DNA from: Viscum album
Taxonomy: Eukaryota > Streptophyta > Magnoliopsida > Santalales > Viscaceae
NCBI GenBank assembly: GCA_963277665.1
Contig: OY728125.1
Location: 1,709,976,889-1,710,040,888, forward strand
DNA: 64,000 bases
Reading direction: 5' to 3'
Each line of letters opens with the position of its first letter. Position 1 is the stretch's first letter. The notes beneath the pieces are model-generated. The model saw only the letters and a program-made list of their open reading frames with translations. It did not search any database and was not told the DNA's origin. Position numbers and translations under genes: made by a program. Shown piece by piece: positions 1 through 12,497 of the stretch.

Positions 1-85
1 AATGAATAAAATAAAACAATTAATTATTTTTTAATTCATCCATATTATAGGTTTATGACATAAATTTGTTTATTCTTTTTCTAGT

Positions 86-1200
86 ATGGATCCAGGTCAA
101 TGTCCTTATTAGGTTCGTGTAGAAGTTGTTCATCATGTTGAACCAGCAGATCACTGCAAAGTAGCGGTTGATGATAATGAATCTTGGAGGTGGAAACTCT
201 GAGAGTTTTAGCACCAGAGACTACAGAGGTATGAGGGATCCATTTATGATGAATTCACATAAGATTGGTTAGAGGTGGTTGAGATTTCATTCAGTTATAT
301 CTATACTCAAAAGGATTATGGGGTTTCATTTGTTGTAACGATGTTGTGTGGGGTAGTGAGTTAGTGGTGGTACTTGTTCTTTAGAGATCGTGAGGAGTTG
401 GCAGTCTCATGGGTGGAGTTAGAAGACTATTTCAGAGACAATTCTCTTTCTTTGAATACCAAGGCAGCCATTCATTAGGAGCTTCATACCCTTTCATTTG
501 GGGGCTCTAGTGTGCGTGATTTTAAAACACATTTCATGAACCTTTTTTGATATGATTCAGATCTGTTTCCAGATATGAAGTCTAGGGCGCATAATTTTGA
601 GGAGGCTTTGCATCCATAGATAAAGAACTAGGTTGCCTTTTTTATCCTGAAGACGTATCTCGAGGTGCTGGAAAGAGTAGAGGTTATCAAGAGGACGTTA
701 TCCAGAACTAGATTGTCACGAGAGGGGATTCATTAGGATTCCTCACAAAGAAGATCAATGGTGTAGGGTTCCCAGTTGTTAGGACAGAGGAGCTTCTGAT
801 CAACCAAGGGTAGGTCCCATCCCTGAAAGCCTCATTTATCTAGGGTTCGTAGCTTTCAGACATATTCCAATGTATCATACATTTTTATTCTTGCGGAGGA
901 TAAGGTCATCAGCAGCGAGTGTTCCCGACCATTCTAAGCAGTCAACATGTACCAGTTTTTCAACATCAGGTTCCTCCATTGAGGAAGTTCCAAACGAGGC
1001 AGAAATAGTAGGTTTCTCTAGTTTGGGATCGGTAGAGAGTAGATAGGGCAGACATAGGACAATCGTGGGTTACTCCCCATCCTCAGAGAGAAGAGAAAGG
1101 TCATTGAGGTAGTATCAAGTAGGGCCAAAGAGGTAGCAGAGAAGGTTATGGTCAGCTTCATGTTTTATCAGTTCTTGCACTAGGTGAGATAGAAGGTTTT
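86..1200 (+). pseudogene. Ty3/gypsy gag remnant
   Basis: Gag forms the capsid-like particle that packages element RNA. A start-like MDPGQCP lies at 86, and patchy coding similarity follows in shifting frames. Around 540-740 there is a charged, helix-like stretch of the kind seen in gag capsid regions (for example SDLFPDMKSRAHNFEEAL). The nucleocapsid zinc knuckle expected near 880-1000 is decayed beyond certain recognition. Stops occur within the first ten codons, so there is no usable product. The assignment rests largely on its position immediately upstream of a clear protease. Confidence 0.6.
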
Positions 1201-1234
1201 CAAGGTACCCTTTTATTTTTTCATAATGTTTTCA

Positions 1235-1563
1235 TTCCTTGATTGATTTAGGATCGATTCACTCCTTCATGTCATGTTAAATTTTCCATGCATTGGGACA
1301 TCAGGTAGATAGACTTCCAGTTACCTTGGAATTGACTACGACAGTTTGAGGTTGAGTTGACTTTTTTGATGTATGTAGAGATGGTGAGCTAGTGAAAGGG
1401 AAGCACTACTCTAGGGAAGATTTCCTATGTTTACATATAATACCATATGATGTCATACATGGAATGGATTGGTTGTATTTTATGAAGGATATTATTGATT
1501 ACTTGAGGAGGAAAATTGTGTTCTTTGATGCTGATGGAGGGGAAGTAGTGTTTATTGGTGAAT
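1235..1563 (+). pseudogene. Ty3/gypsy aspartic protease remnant
   Basis: The retroelement protease matures the gag-pol polyprotein. The reading includes FLIDLGSIHSFMSC, where the active-site Asp-Thr/Ser-Gly is degraded to D-L-G. About 45 residues further comes VCRDGELVKG, then YDVIHGMDWLYFMKDIIDY and GGEVVFIGE. The D-V-I-x-G-M-D-W-L block is the hallmark that follows the flap in plant Ty3/gypsy proteases. One stretch of about 60 codons (roughly 1370-1563) is still free of stops. It lies between the gag remnant and the reverse transcriptase, in the expected order. Confidence 0.8.
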
Positions 1564-1699
1564 GACTCCCTCATTTGGGTCAGAGGCATGTTCCACGTCA
1601 TCCTTTATGGAAGAGCAGATGTTGAGTTCATCAGAAGTTCATCAGTTGAATTTTCCCAAGGTCATGGAAGAGTACCCTTAAGAATTTCTAGAAGTGGTT

Positions 1700-2440
1700 G
1701 TAGTGTTACCCCCTCGAAGGGAGATTGAGTTTGGGATCTAGCTATAGATATGTGTGTATCCTATCCCAATTTCAATATATAGGATAGTTCCTTCTGAGTT
1801 GTTGGAGATTTTTATATAGCTGAATGGTCTATTTCGGTGTGGTTTTGTTCAACCATGTGTGTAACTATGGGGTGCACCAGTTTTGTTCATGACAAATGCT
1901 GATAGAAGTTTATGGTTGTTTATCAATTATCATTAATTGAATAAAGTGAGTATAAATAACCGGTATCCTCTTCCATGGATTGATTACTGATTCAATCAAT
2001 TAAACGATGGAAGTTAGTTATCAATGTTATATTTGGTGCCATGATATCATCATATGCAAGTGAAGGATGATGATATTCCAAATACTAGTTTATATTGTCA
2101 TCATGGGCATTACAATTTTGTTGTTATGTCGTTTGATATGAATAATTATCAAACTATATTCATGGGTATAATGAACGCCATGTTTCATGAGTTCTGGGAT
2201 ATGTTTGTGGTGGGTTTTATCAATCACATGCTTGTGTACTCAACATATTAGAGAGAGAATGCAGAGAATATTCATGCCATTTTGGGAGTTCTACGTCATG
2301 ATAAGTTGTTTGGGAAGATTCATAAGTGTGAGTTTTGGTGTCAAGAAGTCCATTTATTGGGTAATGTTTTATACCATCAGGGATTAGCTATGGATTCCTC
2401 GATGATAGAAGCAGTTTTTTCATGGGTGCCCCCTAGATGG
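1700..2440 (+). pseudogene. Ty3/gypsy reverse transcriptase remnant
   Basis: The N-terminal part is readable at 1700-1985: LPPRREIEF, then WGAPVLFMTNADRSLWLFIN and LNKVSINNRYPLPWID, typical of the fingers region. A stop-free stretch at 2054-2251 holds VMSFDMNNYQTIFMGIMNAM and FVVGFINHMLVYS. The last of these sits where the catalytic F-I-D-D-I-L-V-Y-S-type motif belongs, so both catalytic aspartates are lost (ND to N-H). RLFGKIHKCEFW-like sequence and a lock-like VLYHQG follow at about 2310-2385. The enzyme would copy element RNA into DNA; this copy cannot. Confidence 0.9.
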
Positions 2441-2639
2441 TGGTCGAGGTGAGAGGTTTCCTTGGTCTTATAGGATATTATATGAGGTTCTTAGTAGATT
2501 TCTCTTAGGTTGTAAATATTCTAATATCATTGACTAGAAGGGATCCAAAATTCTTGTAGAAAGATCAATGATAGGTGGCTTCTAATATCTGAAGGATAAT
2601 TTGGTCAGTTCTCCAATTATTTGTCTTCCAAAGGAAGGA

Positions 2640-3010
2640 TTTCAATTTGAGGTTTTCTGTGACACTTTACATCTTAGGTTGAATTGGGTTATTTTTTAGT
2701 ATATATTAGTGCTTTCTTATACGTATCAGTAGTTACATAACCTTGAGAATTACTATTACACCCACGATCTTGATTTATTGGCGATAGTGTTTTCCCTGAA
2801 GTTGTGGAGAAATTACCTCATCAATGAGCACTTTGTAGTCTTCACTAATCATAAAATTCCTAGGTATGTTTTCTCCAAGCATGACTTCAACTTATACTAG
2901 CATCAATCGATGGATTACATATAGTATTATGACTTCACAATTTCGTATACACTTTGAGAATAGAATTTTGGGGCCGATGCATTGAGCAGGAAGTCACATA
3001 CTGATATAAT
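2640..3010 (+). pseudogene. Ty3/gypsy RNase H remnant
   Basis: RNase H removes the RNA strand during reverse transcription. Readable blocks are NLENYYYTHDLDLLAIVFSL, then LWRNYLINEHFVVFTNHK, then a decayed YDFTISYTL and a final FGADALSRKSHT. The terminal A-D-A-L-S-R-K block marks the end of RNase H in Ty3/gypsy elements and keeps its last acidic residue. Several stops interrupt the frame. It directly follows the reverse transcriptase remnant. Confidence 0.85.
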
Positions 3011-3289
3011 GCATGAATCAGATGATTCCAGTAAGGTGATGGAAAAGCATTAAGTATTACATCTAGATATAGGAGAAGATGGGGTAGAGGTTGTCTTATT
3101 TAGATGATAATGCAGTCATCCCTAGTGTAGCTAGTGGAAGAGTCCCAATTAGGGGATCTTTAGTTGGAGGTATGGAGAGACCAAGTTATCTGTGGTGAGG
3201 CCCTTGATGGATGGTATGAAGATGAACATCACCGAGTGTGGTTTTAGGGAATGATTTTCATTTATTTGATGGTGTATGAGGTGGTTGTC

Positions 3290-4480
3290 AAAGTGTTCCA
3301 TAGTTTACCCTTAAAAATTTATCCTACTGTGAAATATATTTACTAAGCCTTGAGAGCTCAGTTTGGGTGACCTTGTTCAAAGCGTGTAGTTTCAGATTTT
3401 GTTTCTCGATGTTTGGTCTGCCAGATGGTGATGGTCGAGCTGTTAGATGTTCTTGCTGGTTTTCTCCAACCATTAGATATTCTTCAATGGAAGTGGGATG
3501 ACATATCGATGGACTCTACTTCCATTTTTACTCAAACTTAAGGAGGTTATGATGTTATATGGGTGTTAGTTGATTGTTTGATGAAATCATCCTAGTTTAT
3601 AGTGATCAAGGAGTCAAGCTCGGTTGATATTTTTTCAAGACAGTATCTAGAGGAAGTGATGCGGCTCCAATGAGTCTTGAGGAATATCATTTATAATCAA
3701 GATCTATATTTTACCTCTAGGGTGTGGAGATGTATCTAACATTCTTTTAGTTCTCAAATATTTCTTAGAACTGCTTTTCATCTGTAGATAGACTGTCAAA
3801 TAGAGCGTACCATCCAAACTCTTGAATACATGTTGTTTTCCTATGACCTATATTTTGGTGGTTTTTTGATGATGAACTTTCCCATTGTAGAGTTAACTTA
3901 TAATAATATTTTTCACTCCACCATCGGTATAGATATACTTGTATTGATGACCTTTCCATTCTAGGTTATTCTAGACTGTGGTAGGAGAGTCATCAATTCT
4001 CAGGATGGAACCAGTATAAAACATGATATAGAAGGTTTAAGTGATTCACGTGAGGATGAAGGTAGTGCAGGATCATCAGAAATATTATGTTGATCATAGG
4101 AGGAGACCTCTGGAGTTTGAAATTAAGGATCATGTGTTCTTGAAGGTGATTGACCATCGTGGGAAATGAAGGTTTTGTCATGGGAGTAAGGTTTCTCCCT
4201 GGTTTTTTAGGAATTTTGAGGTGTTGGATCATGTTGGAGTTATGGAATATCAGATAGCACTTCCCCCATAGATGAGCCGGATATGTGATATTTTTCTTGT
4301 GTCACAGCTCGATCATTATCTTCGTGAAAACTCTTGCATCATCGATTGAGGTGAGATAAATGTTGAGGATGATGCGACCTTTGAGGAGCAGCTTGTAGAG
4401 ATCCAGGACTACTAGAAAAAGGTGTTTTGTAGGTATGTTATCCCCCGATTAGGTGTCTTGTAGTGGAATGGTGGCATGGA
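3290..4480 (+). pseudogene. Ty3/gypsy integrase remnant with C-terminal region
   Basis: Integrase inserts the DNA copy into the host chromosome. The zinc-binding N-terminus is degraded but ends in VSRCLVCQMV (about 3400-3425). The core follows with DDISMDSTSIFTQT (first catalytic Asp region), VLVDCLMKSS and FHLIDCQIERTIQTLEYML-like sequence after removal of a stop from view; the frame is broken there. The C-terminal part at 4030-4480 is well preserved: YYVDHRRRPLEFEIKDHVFL, then a V-x-Y-Q-I-A-L-P-P block and DIFLVSQLDHYL. This is the part shared by Del/Tekay-like chromoviruses. I could not confirm a chromodomain. Stop-free stretches on the opposite strand here are antisense shadows. Confidence 0.85.
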
Positions 4481-4848
4481 AGATAGTACCTAGTAATATT
4501 ATTTGTAGATACGTGATCAGTACCTCGAGATGTTTGATATTTAGCTCTTCTATTGTAACATTCTTCATTTGGTGGTTGTAGACCCTTTCTATTTACGATA
4601 TGTATTTCTCTTGTTTCTTGTTATGTATTGCACTCTTTTGAGAGGTATCTCCCCATGAGAGTATTTGGAAGCTGGATTTGGTTTTTCCATGGGTTTTCAC
4701 TAGTTCCTCTAGTGAGGTGGTGAGATCCTATGGTGGGCAATGCTTTTAGAAGTATCTCATAGGGTGGTTGTTCGGATGAACCCTTTCTATTTCCTCTCTG
4801 AGCTGGTTTGGGATTCTTGAGGACAAGAATGTTTTGAGAGGTATTGGA

Positions 4849-7800
4849 TGTAAGGTTATGGATCCAAATGGATTGACCCGTTGTGTTTTTTCAAAGACCG
4901 AAGTTCTCTGTAGAGTCTCATAAGATGTTTGGAGAAGTTCAGTTAAGTAAAAGCTAGAAAAGAGGGATTACATGTCTTGTAACTATATTACACAACATGA
5001 AATCCTATTTCACGGGTCTTTTCACAAAGTGAAAGAGGGTTTCACCCCAAGTATTATTTTGTGGTTTGAAAAATGAAATAGAATCAAATGACTGAGTGTT
5101 TTTTAACAAAAACTTACCTTAAAACATTACGCGATGTGAAAGGGGATTTCATGTCTTGTAATCCCCCATTGCGGTATGTTTTCAAAAAAATAGTCATTTC
5201 GATTTTCAAAAACCTACAACTAAAGTAGCTCTCCCTCGGAACCCTACAATTCGATGACCCCCTCTTCAATGTTTTTGGGATTCCTTCATCATGGAATGAT
5301 CCCTAGATCCCTCATTTTATTTTTAGCGATCCATCATCAATCTATGTTATGGTATATCTAAGTTATTGTTGTTTCAGCGATATGTTTCCTCCCATTTATA
5401 TTTTCCATGTGGTGGTGCATGATGTCAATGTTTCTAACGGAGTGTATTAGTGGTTGGTTGGTACAGTTGTGTCGTTGCATCCTCACGTTGATACAGTTGC
5501 TGCAGGAGAGGTGATTGTGATTCGTTTCTTTGATATATTATCGTTCGACGAATGTTAATGACCTATTGAGTTAGGGTATTCATGGATTTTATTTATATTT
5601 ATTTGAAATCATATATCTAGCATGATTTAACCCTCTGATCATAATGGAATTAACCTAATAAAATACTAAAACCAGATTAATGAATTGGTATCGGTCACAT
5701 AGCGATGTTGTTGCTTTATATTGTGATAACGGTTTGCCTCTTGATTTTCTAGATAGTTTGATATCAATTACATTCTTGATTTATCATTTTGTTCTTAATG
5801 GAAGTTGGTAGATATCATAAAGACAAAATTAATGTATAATAAATTGGGTAATTGGTTAAAGAGGCATGTTTTATAAATATCGTTGTTGTTGTTGTTAAAA
5901 TATGATGATAATAAAATTGCTGTAGATATGCATGTTTAATAGAATTAATTAATGATCCTAAAGCATGATGATTCTTATTGATAAAGGAATTAAATTAATG
6001 TTAAATTAATAGGCTAATTAATTTGTGATATATTTTGATAGCTTGTTTTTTAGGTTTCTCGTAGTTGGAATATATGAATAATAAATTGGTTAATTCAAGA
6101 TGAAAAAGAATTGATTGTGTGATAAAGATAATGCCTTTATAGGGTTTAAGTATCTGACTTGACTGTAAGGGCCAAAAGGCTTGTGATTTAGATCAATGAT
6201 ATATTATTGTGTGTCAATGATAAATTCCTTATTTTAGGGCTAAGAGTCTGGTTTCTTGTTTGTTTCTTACTGGTTGTGATGGGTTGTGAGCCTGGGATAG
6301 ATGAGCCGGGAGGTATGTTGTGGTTTTGGAGGTAGAGAGGCCCAGATGCGATGTAAGCATGGGATGGCTAATCCTATAAGGATGTTGTGGTATGTGGGGT
6401 AGGGAGGCTCATTTTTTGTGGTGGAATTTGACTCCTATAGTAGCGTGATGCATTGGTTTATGCATGTGTGGTCAGGGTGGACACTGGAGATAATGAAATG
6501 GGTTGAAACTGGGATTACTCATTGACATGAAAGCTGGATTCTTGATGAATATGTTGTTTTTTTTTATCTACATTATTTTCCCTATTTATTGAGGTGGATG
6601 GTTTTTCTCACTCCCCTCCCAAGAGAGGAGAACATGCGTAGGGTATGTAATGTTCATTCTGTGTTTAGATTCTCATGGTTGGATGGTTCTACTCTCCAGT
6701 TATATGTGGAAAAGACTCTTGGGTAGTTCATTTACTCACCATGTTGATCCCCCTGTGTTTGGATGCATATAATGTTTTCCTATAATAACTAGAAATATGG
6801 AAAGTGGTAATGTTTTTAAAGAATTGAATAATTCTTTAACCCATGTGGTTGGATCTTGATGGGATGCAATGCAGAGGTTTTAATTCTGAGAAGTCGTAAA
6901 CTCGGTTTGGTTATACCTGGGGGGAATGGATCTTTGTTGTGATACTAATTAAATGCAATGTGGGATTTTTAATGGTTAATTAATGGTTAAATAATTAATT
7001 AATGTAAAGTGAAACTTGGAAAAATGGATAAATTAATTTAATGTAGCTCTTTAAATGGTTGTGTTCTTATAGGATATCTAGTCTTTGCAATAGAAGTCGG
7101 GCGTCCAAGAGATGTTAGCTTTAATTGAGTCTAAGACTATGTTACGACCATAGTGTAGTTTTTTGATATATTATATCCTATAGATTTTGTGTTTCTATAT
7201 TCTACTCTACCATGTTGGTTAAGGAAACTAACTCCCTGAGGATTATGAGCCATGGAGGTGTTTCCCCATCATCCTGGTGGGAGGATGGATGGCTGACTAC
7301 CCCATTTCTACCCACTCTCTTCTCTTAATAGTTACTTTTTATGGTATGCATGGTAGTTTTTTCCCAAATAATTGTGTATATAGATGTAATGGATTTTGGT
7401 TATTCACACACATATATCCTAGATATAGTTTCTTAGGGAAAACTATAAGTATGATGTGTATAGGTTGTGATAGCTTGAGGATCCTTAATTAGCGTATGGG
7501 ATGTGATGGATTGAGGTATAATAATGGATGTATTAAACATTTTATATGAGCTATGGTGTCACCCATAAACCACCTAATCAATTTTTTATGTGGACATGGT
7601 GGTGTATTTTCTGAGGAGAATGTTGTGGTGCTTCACCCATGTGTCTGCAGGCTAGGCTTTTTAGGAGAGAAATGACCAGGACGTTCGACATTGGGGAAAA
7701 GTGGAAAACTAGTGGAGAAGTGGTATTAGGGTACCCTTGATATTCTTTATGATATAAAATTCTCTTGTATGTGATACATAGTCAGAGTAGCCATGGTGAG

Positions 7801-8358
7801 GTTGGGAACATAGTGTACCTGTTTAGGTGACGAGTTAGTTTCACCTGCTGTTTACTATTCTTTAGCATGCTTTCTTTTTTTTTTGAATGAGAGGCCTCAT
7901 GAAGGATCCTACTAAGTATACTATTATACTCACCCTTTGTATATATAAACTATTTTTTAGGTTAGTTGCAACATGTTGATGATTAGGTTGGTTACTAGAA
8001 GCTTGTGTATTTCTAGATCTCTTTAGGCTCTGTGGTCACTATTGTCTTTACTTTCTTTTGGTAATTACAGTTTTCACTTTCGGTTGTAGTAGTTCTTACA
8101 TGAAACTGCATTTGTATACATAGGTTTATTTTATTTTGTATTATTATTAAGAGTTGGTTGGTGTCTATCTTATCTCCCTCTCTCTTCTAAATGTGTTTCT
8201 ATTAGAGGTTAATTCCTCTCATCTGCATGTTTATTATAACTTCAGTTCTAGTCGCCAACTAGGGGCCTACTATAAGTGGGACTTGAGGGGCCAATGCCTC
8301 TCTTCTCCCATTGTCATCCTATGAGGGGTACACTTTGTTACGATGGGGTCGTGAGACA
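4849..8358 (+). repeat. 3' LTR of the first Ty3/gypsy element
   Basis: The start is placed at TGTAAGGTTATGG, just after a degraded purine-rich tract (GTTTTGAGAGGTA) following the pol remnant. The end is placed at GGGGTCGTGAGACA. The two ends form the degenerate inverted repeat (TGTAAC-GACC / GGTCGT-ACA) expected of LTRs in this group. Length is about 3.5 kb. A degenerate repeat, each copy holding CATGTCTTGTAA, occurs at about 4965 and 5145. The mate LTR is outside the window, so the borders are inferred, not confirmed by pair alignment. No gene is seen inside. Confidence 0.65.
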
Positions 8359-8779
8359 TAGTAATACCAAATATTATATAAAGGCATGGTTAGATAATAA
8401 CCAAATTATCAGGCATCTTAAACTTGAATTATTTGAAGATGAAATATCACATAGTGTAATGGTGACAGAATAGCTTATTAACTTTCTAGAGAAAGTAATT
8501 TCTTATTCTGTCAATGGATTAGATATTTTAGTTTATTATATGGTTATTCATCAAATGTGTATTTCTATGTCAGAAGTGGACATATTAATTGGTTAAAAAA
8601 GAATTTCTTTCATGTTATAATGGAAATTCTTCTTCTTGTGATTTATTGTGGTATTTTTCATTCTTCAATATGGTAAATTTTGACCAAAATAAATAATTTA
8701 TTTAAATATTTTTGTGAGGAGACACTAGACTATTATGCATTGAGTTTTCTATAGAAAGGTGTTGTTTAAATTTTATATA

Positions 8780-10170
8780 AATTAGAGAAAATATTATCTG
8801 AATTTGTCTGTAGCTCAATGGAACATTTGATATTTCATTTTCCATATAATGTTAAATATAGAATGATACTATAACTCTGATGGAGGTACCCATTTTAGAT
8901 ATTTATGCAAAAATTAATGAATAAAGTATATAAAAAATCATTAGTCCAAGGTTCAATTATAGAAGTGTATATGTAAGAGGAAATTTCAAATTTCTTCTCT
9001 TTTTAATTATAATTTGAATATCCTTAAAACATAATCACATGGTTGTAATGAGTATTTTTTTTTAATTTCATGAACCATTGATTTTTAGTTTTTAATCATC
9101 CCAATATTGGTTTTTGTGATTATCATGAATGATGGTTTCATATAAATAACTACACATAGCTCATGCATGTGGTCTTTTCAATTGTGAAAAAATGATAAGA
9201 TTTTTTGTGGTAATTACAACTTATTATTATTATTTTTTGAATTTTAAATATATAAATTTATTTACATTATTTTTTTAGACTATATGTAGACCATACCAAA
9301 AAAATGTACTAATTGCCCCTTCTGCTCTTAAATAATGTTGAAAACATAATTTTTCTTTTCAGTTTCAATGACTGTAAAATTATGTTGTTAGTGATAAAAC
9401 ATTAAATCAATTTTTTTTGATAATTTCCATTGTTAACAATTTTTATTTTTTGTAGGTAACACAACAAAAATGTAAAATTTATAGTTGATTATGTTTGAAA
9501 AAAAATTATTCATTGAAATTCCTAAAATATTATAATGGGTATATAGTTAATGGATTTCAATTCCATACACACATATATAGTGAATCAATGAAAAGTAGTG
9601 TTTTTTTAAAGGATTGCAACATAAATAAAGTGACATTGAAAATTATGGCTTTCTAGATTAAATATTTGAGTTATGTTATCTAGGAACAAATTATATAATA
9701 AGGGATAAATGTCATTTAGTTTGATATTGATCAAGGGTTATGAGATCATTCATAACATAGAGTCATTAACACTAATTATAAATGCATTCATACCTTAAAT
9801 GAACAATTTATATTGGAACATCAAACACATAAAGTTGATTATGAACATTATTTTACTACTTTAACATATTTAAATGACTTATTAGGTCTAATAAAAAAGT
9901 AATCTTATGACAATCAGTTTATTGAAAATGAAAAATGGTTCTATAGAAGTGCGATATATTGATATTCTCAAGTAAAATCCTCAAATACATCTCAAACTCA
10001 ATGAGATATAGATATCACTGATGACTCCCACCGGTTAAGGTTTAATGATACTGAAAATGTTGATGAAGTAAAAAGGGATGATAAAACTAAAATTCAAATG
10101 AAATTTAATGATGACTAAGAGGAATATGAAGATATTTTCATCGATGGATATAAAAATGAAAATGATGTAT
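8780..10170 (+). pseudogene. CACTA TNPD C-terminal remnant (DUF4218 region)
   Basis: TNPD is the CACTA transposase that cuts the element out. The decisive blocks are FVCSSMEHLIFHFPYNVKY (about 8803-8860), then a W-R-Y-P-F-like turn, and KSLVQGSIIEVYM followed by EEISNFFSF (about 8930-9000). Their order and spacing match the DUF4218 domain. From 9700 to 9950 the coding sense is weak (INTNYKCIHTLNEQFILEH is the best stretch). At 10,020-10,170 the frame reads an acidic tail with EEYEDIFIDGYKNENDV, as is usual at the end of TNPD. Several stops and frame changes make it non-functional. Confidence 0.6.
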
Positions 10171-10649
10171 GATGTATTGTATTCTGGTATTTATTAGTTA
10201 TTTATATTAATATCTTTATTAACACATATTTACAGCTAATAATATTTTTTGATTCAGATGGATGAAGATATTCCCAATGATCTATTTTCTTCCCTCAATT
10301 AGGCCGATAATTTTTATTTTTTACATTTGATATATTTTAAAATAATTTTATAAAGATTTGATTATTATATTTTTCATGATATTTATTAGTTTTTTATATA
10401 TCAAAATTTTATTGACATTTATTTACATTAAATATTATTATATTATTATATTAATTTATAGTTAATTATTATATTATTGTTTTTACTCTTATTTTATAAT
10501 TTATATATGTATTAATGATTATCTACATGTAAGATAATTATTATATTCTAGTATTATTATCTTTTTATATTTGATATTTTTATTAACAATTTTTATATGT
10601 ATTTTTACTTGTTTAATATGATCGTGTATGGTCTTAATGGTCTACTTTA

Positions 10650-12050
10650 TTCTCTCTATGATGTTTTTCTTTCTAGTGATGAGATCAATTCATCTAAACA
10701 ATGGGTTTCTACTACAACATGGTCTGTTAGGAGGGGGTGTAGAATTACTAAATTGATGATTCTAAACCATATTCCAGAATGATGTCTATCTCTTGGTTCT
10801 GATCAAAAATCATGGAGGTATGTTCAATTTCTTAAGGATATTATTTTATATTAAATTTTTATATTAAATTTGGTAATAATATTGAGATTTTGTTTTAATT
10901 TTCACTTATTTAATTTAGATAATGGGAAGGATGGTTTAATTTAAAAAAAATATGTTTCTATGATATGGGTGTCATGGTATCAGGTTCCCATTATTATTTT
11001 TAGTTTAAATTCAATAACTCTATATTATATGTTAATAAATAATATGTTTTATTATAAAATTATTTAATTATTAAAATGTAGTTTTTAATTTTTTATAGAA
11101 TTTACAGTTTTTGATCAATGATATCATGATAAATCCTATCTATAAGGCATTGAATATTTGTATATTTAAAATTTTTCATCATTTTTTAGACAACATTATA
11201 AAGTGATCTAAGGATAGAGCTTATGGTAGTATTTTGACCAGTCTTGATTTTTTTATTGACTTGACTGTATCTCAAATTATGTATGGTATTTACTATTTTC
11301 CTATATGATATGATATAAATTTAAGAGTATCGTATCATTTGGGAATCAGAAATGAGGAGAAGGAGGTCACACATTGGGTTGCGAGCCGTACATTTGGTAT
11401 ACATCAATGACATATTTTGTGTAATATTATTTATTAATGCATATATAAATTAAATTTAAATTTTTTGTTTTATTATATAGGCCTATGTTGAATCATATAT
11501 TATGGAGTAAGAAGTTTACAAGAAGATTTACTCTAATCCTAGTACATGATATCTTATCAGCGACAAACAATTCGAGATTGTGGTTTTAATTTAAAAAAAA
11601 TCATAAGTTATTTTTATTTTTATTTTTATTTCTATTTTTCATTGAAGAAAATTTATGAGACTATGAATTATCATTCATGAGATAATAAATATGATACTCA
11701 AGTATATGCCCATATTTTTTTAGGTTTTAGTTATGGATTTCAGATATAGATAATTATGAATAGTACCAAAAATGTTCAGGTCACTAGTATTTATTAATGA
11801 TTAAAACCTACTAGTAATTATGGTACTTATGAAATGTCATCAGTAGTCTCAAAGAGACATGAGGATGAGTTTTCATTATCATCCACTACAAAGTAAGAAT
11901 ATAGGTTGCAATCTCATGATGAGATGATACAGTGGATATAGAGAGAGTGGCAGAATTAGTGTGAACATCAATATTAGAGAGATGAGCAGATATTATAGTA
12001 TTTGAAATGTCATACACTTGGTATTGATATTGAGTTCCCCCTATAACCAT
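10650..12050 (+). pseudogene. CACTA second gene remnant (TNPA / Transposase_24-like)
   Basis: In CACTA elements a DNA-binding accessory protein is encoded downstream of TNPD. A stop-free stretch at 10,597-10,782 ends in TTWSVRRGCRITKLMILNHIP, matching the start of plant Transposase_24 proteins. A stop later comes LSLGSDQKSWRYVQFLKDI. Further blocks are DRAYGSILTSLDFF (11,214), VTHWVASRTFGIHQ (11,368) and a glutamine/glutamate-rich tail with REWQN-CEHQY near 11,945. The A+T-rich gaps between blocks may be introns or decay. It could be another plant transposon protein, but the order after DUF4218 favours CACTA. Confidence 0.5.
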
Positions 12051-12497
12051 TTGGGTGATCCTCCACCCACAAATACTAGTTAATCATCAATTTTTTGTGA
12101 TAGAAATGTATTTTGTTCGAGAAACATATTATGTGTGAAATTGTGTAGTAATTTTATTTATGTTTTTATTATATATTTTTTGTTTCTATATTTTCTATTT
12201 TTATTTTTGTTTATTTTTTCTTATTTTATTACTTTTTAAAAATATATGTAATTGAGATGGATTTTGTAATCTGTCACAATTAGTTTCTAAAAAAACATTG
12301 TGGACTTATTTTAAATAGTAATTATAGTCCATTATAACTACTAATTATTGGTAACATACAATCACAAATTGGCATATTAATAATACTCTTTTCTTTTATT
12401 AGTTTCTTAATGATTGATTATTATCGCTTATTATTTTTAACAATGGGAATCCATTATCAAATCCCCATCATAAAAGCATTAAAATATAGTTGGGCTG

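Larger units (their letters stand above)
1..8358 (+). mobile_element. Ty3/gypsy LTR retrotransposon (Del/Tekay-like), 5' LTR outside window
   Basis: Translated fragments appear in the Ty3/gypsy order gag, protease, reverse transcriptase, RNase H, integrase, followed by a long 3' LTR. That order, with integrase after RNase H, separates it from Ty1/copia. All coding parts carry many stops and frameshifts, so the element is dead. The window starts just before gag, so the 5' LTR and primer-binding site are not visible. The Del/Tekay-like clade is inferred from the style of the integrase C-terminus and the 3.5-kb LTR; a phylogeny was not possible. Nothing suggests that a later insertion interrupts it. 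Confidence 0.9.
8359..12480 (+). mobile_element. Decayed CACTA (En/Spm) DNA transposon
   Basis: Two coding remnants in the CACTA order lie on the plus strand: a DUF4218-type segment of the TNPD transposase at 8780-9010 with its acidic tail near 10,020-10,170, then a second gene resembling TNPA/Transposase_24 at 10,650-12,050. No CACTA terminal inverted repeats or 3-bp target duplication could be recognised, so the outer borders are only the neighbours' borders. The catalytic Transposase_21 domain, which should lie upstream of DUF4218, is missing, so the 5' part is lost or decayed. Confidence 0.6.

Noticed and set aside
3765..4232. Two minus-strand open frames of 64 and 79 codons
   Set aside because: They are antisense to the integrase remnant of the first Ty3/gypsy element, whose plus-strand motifs are clear.
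8276..8473. 65-codon plus-strand open frame
   Set aside because: It crosses the inferred LTR end at 8358 and joins unrelated sequences.
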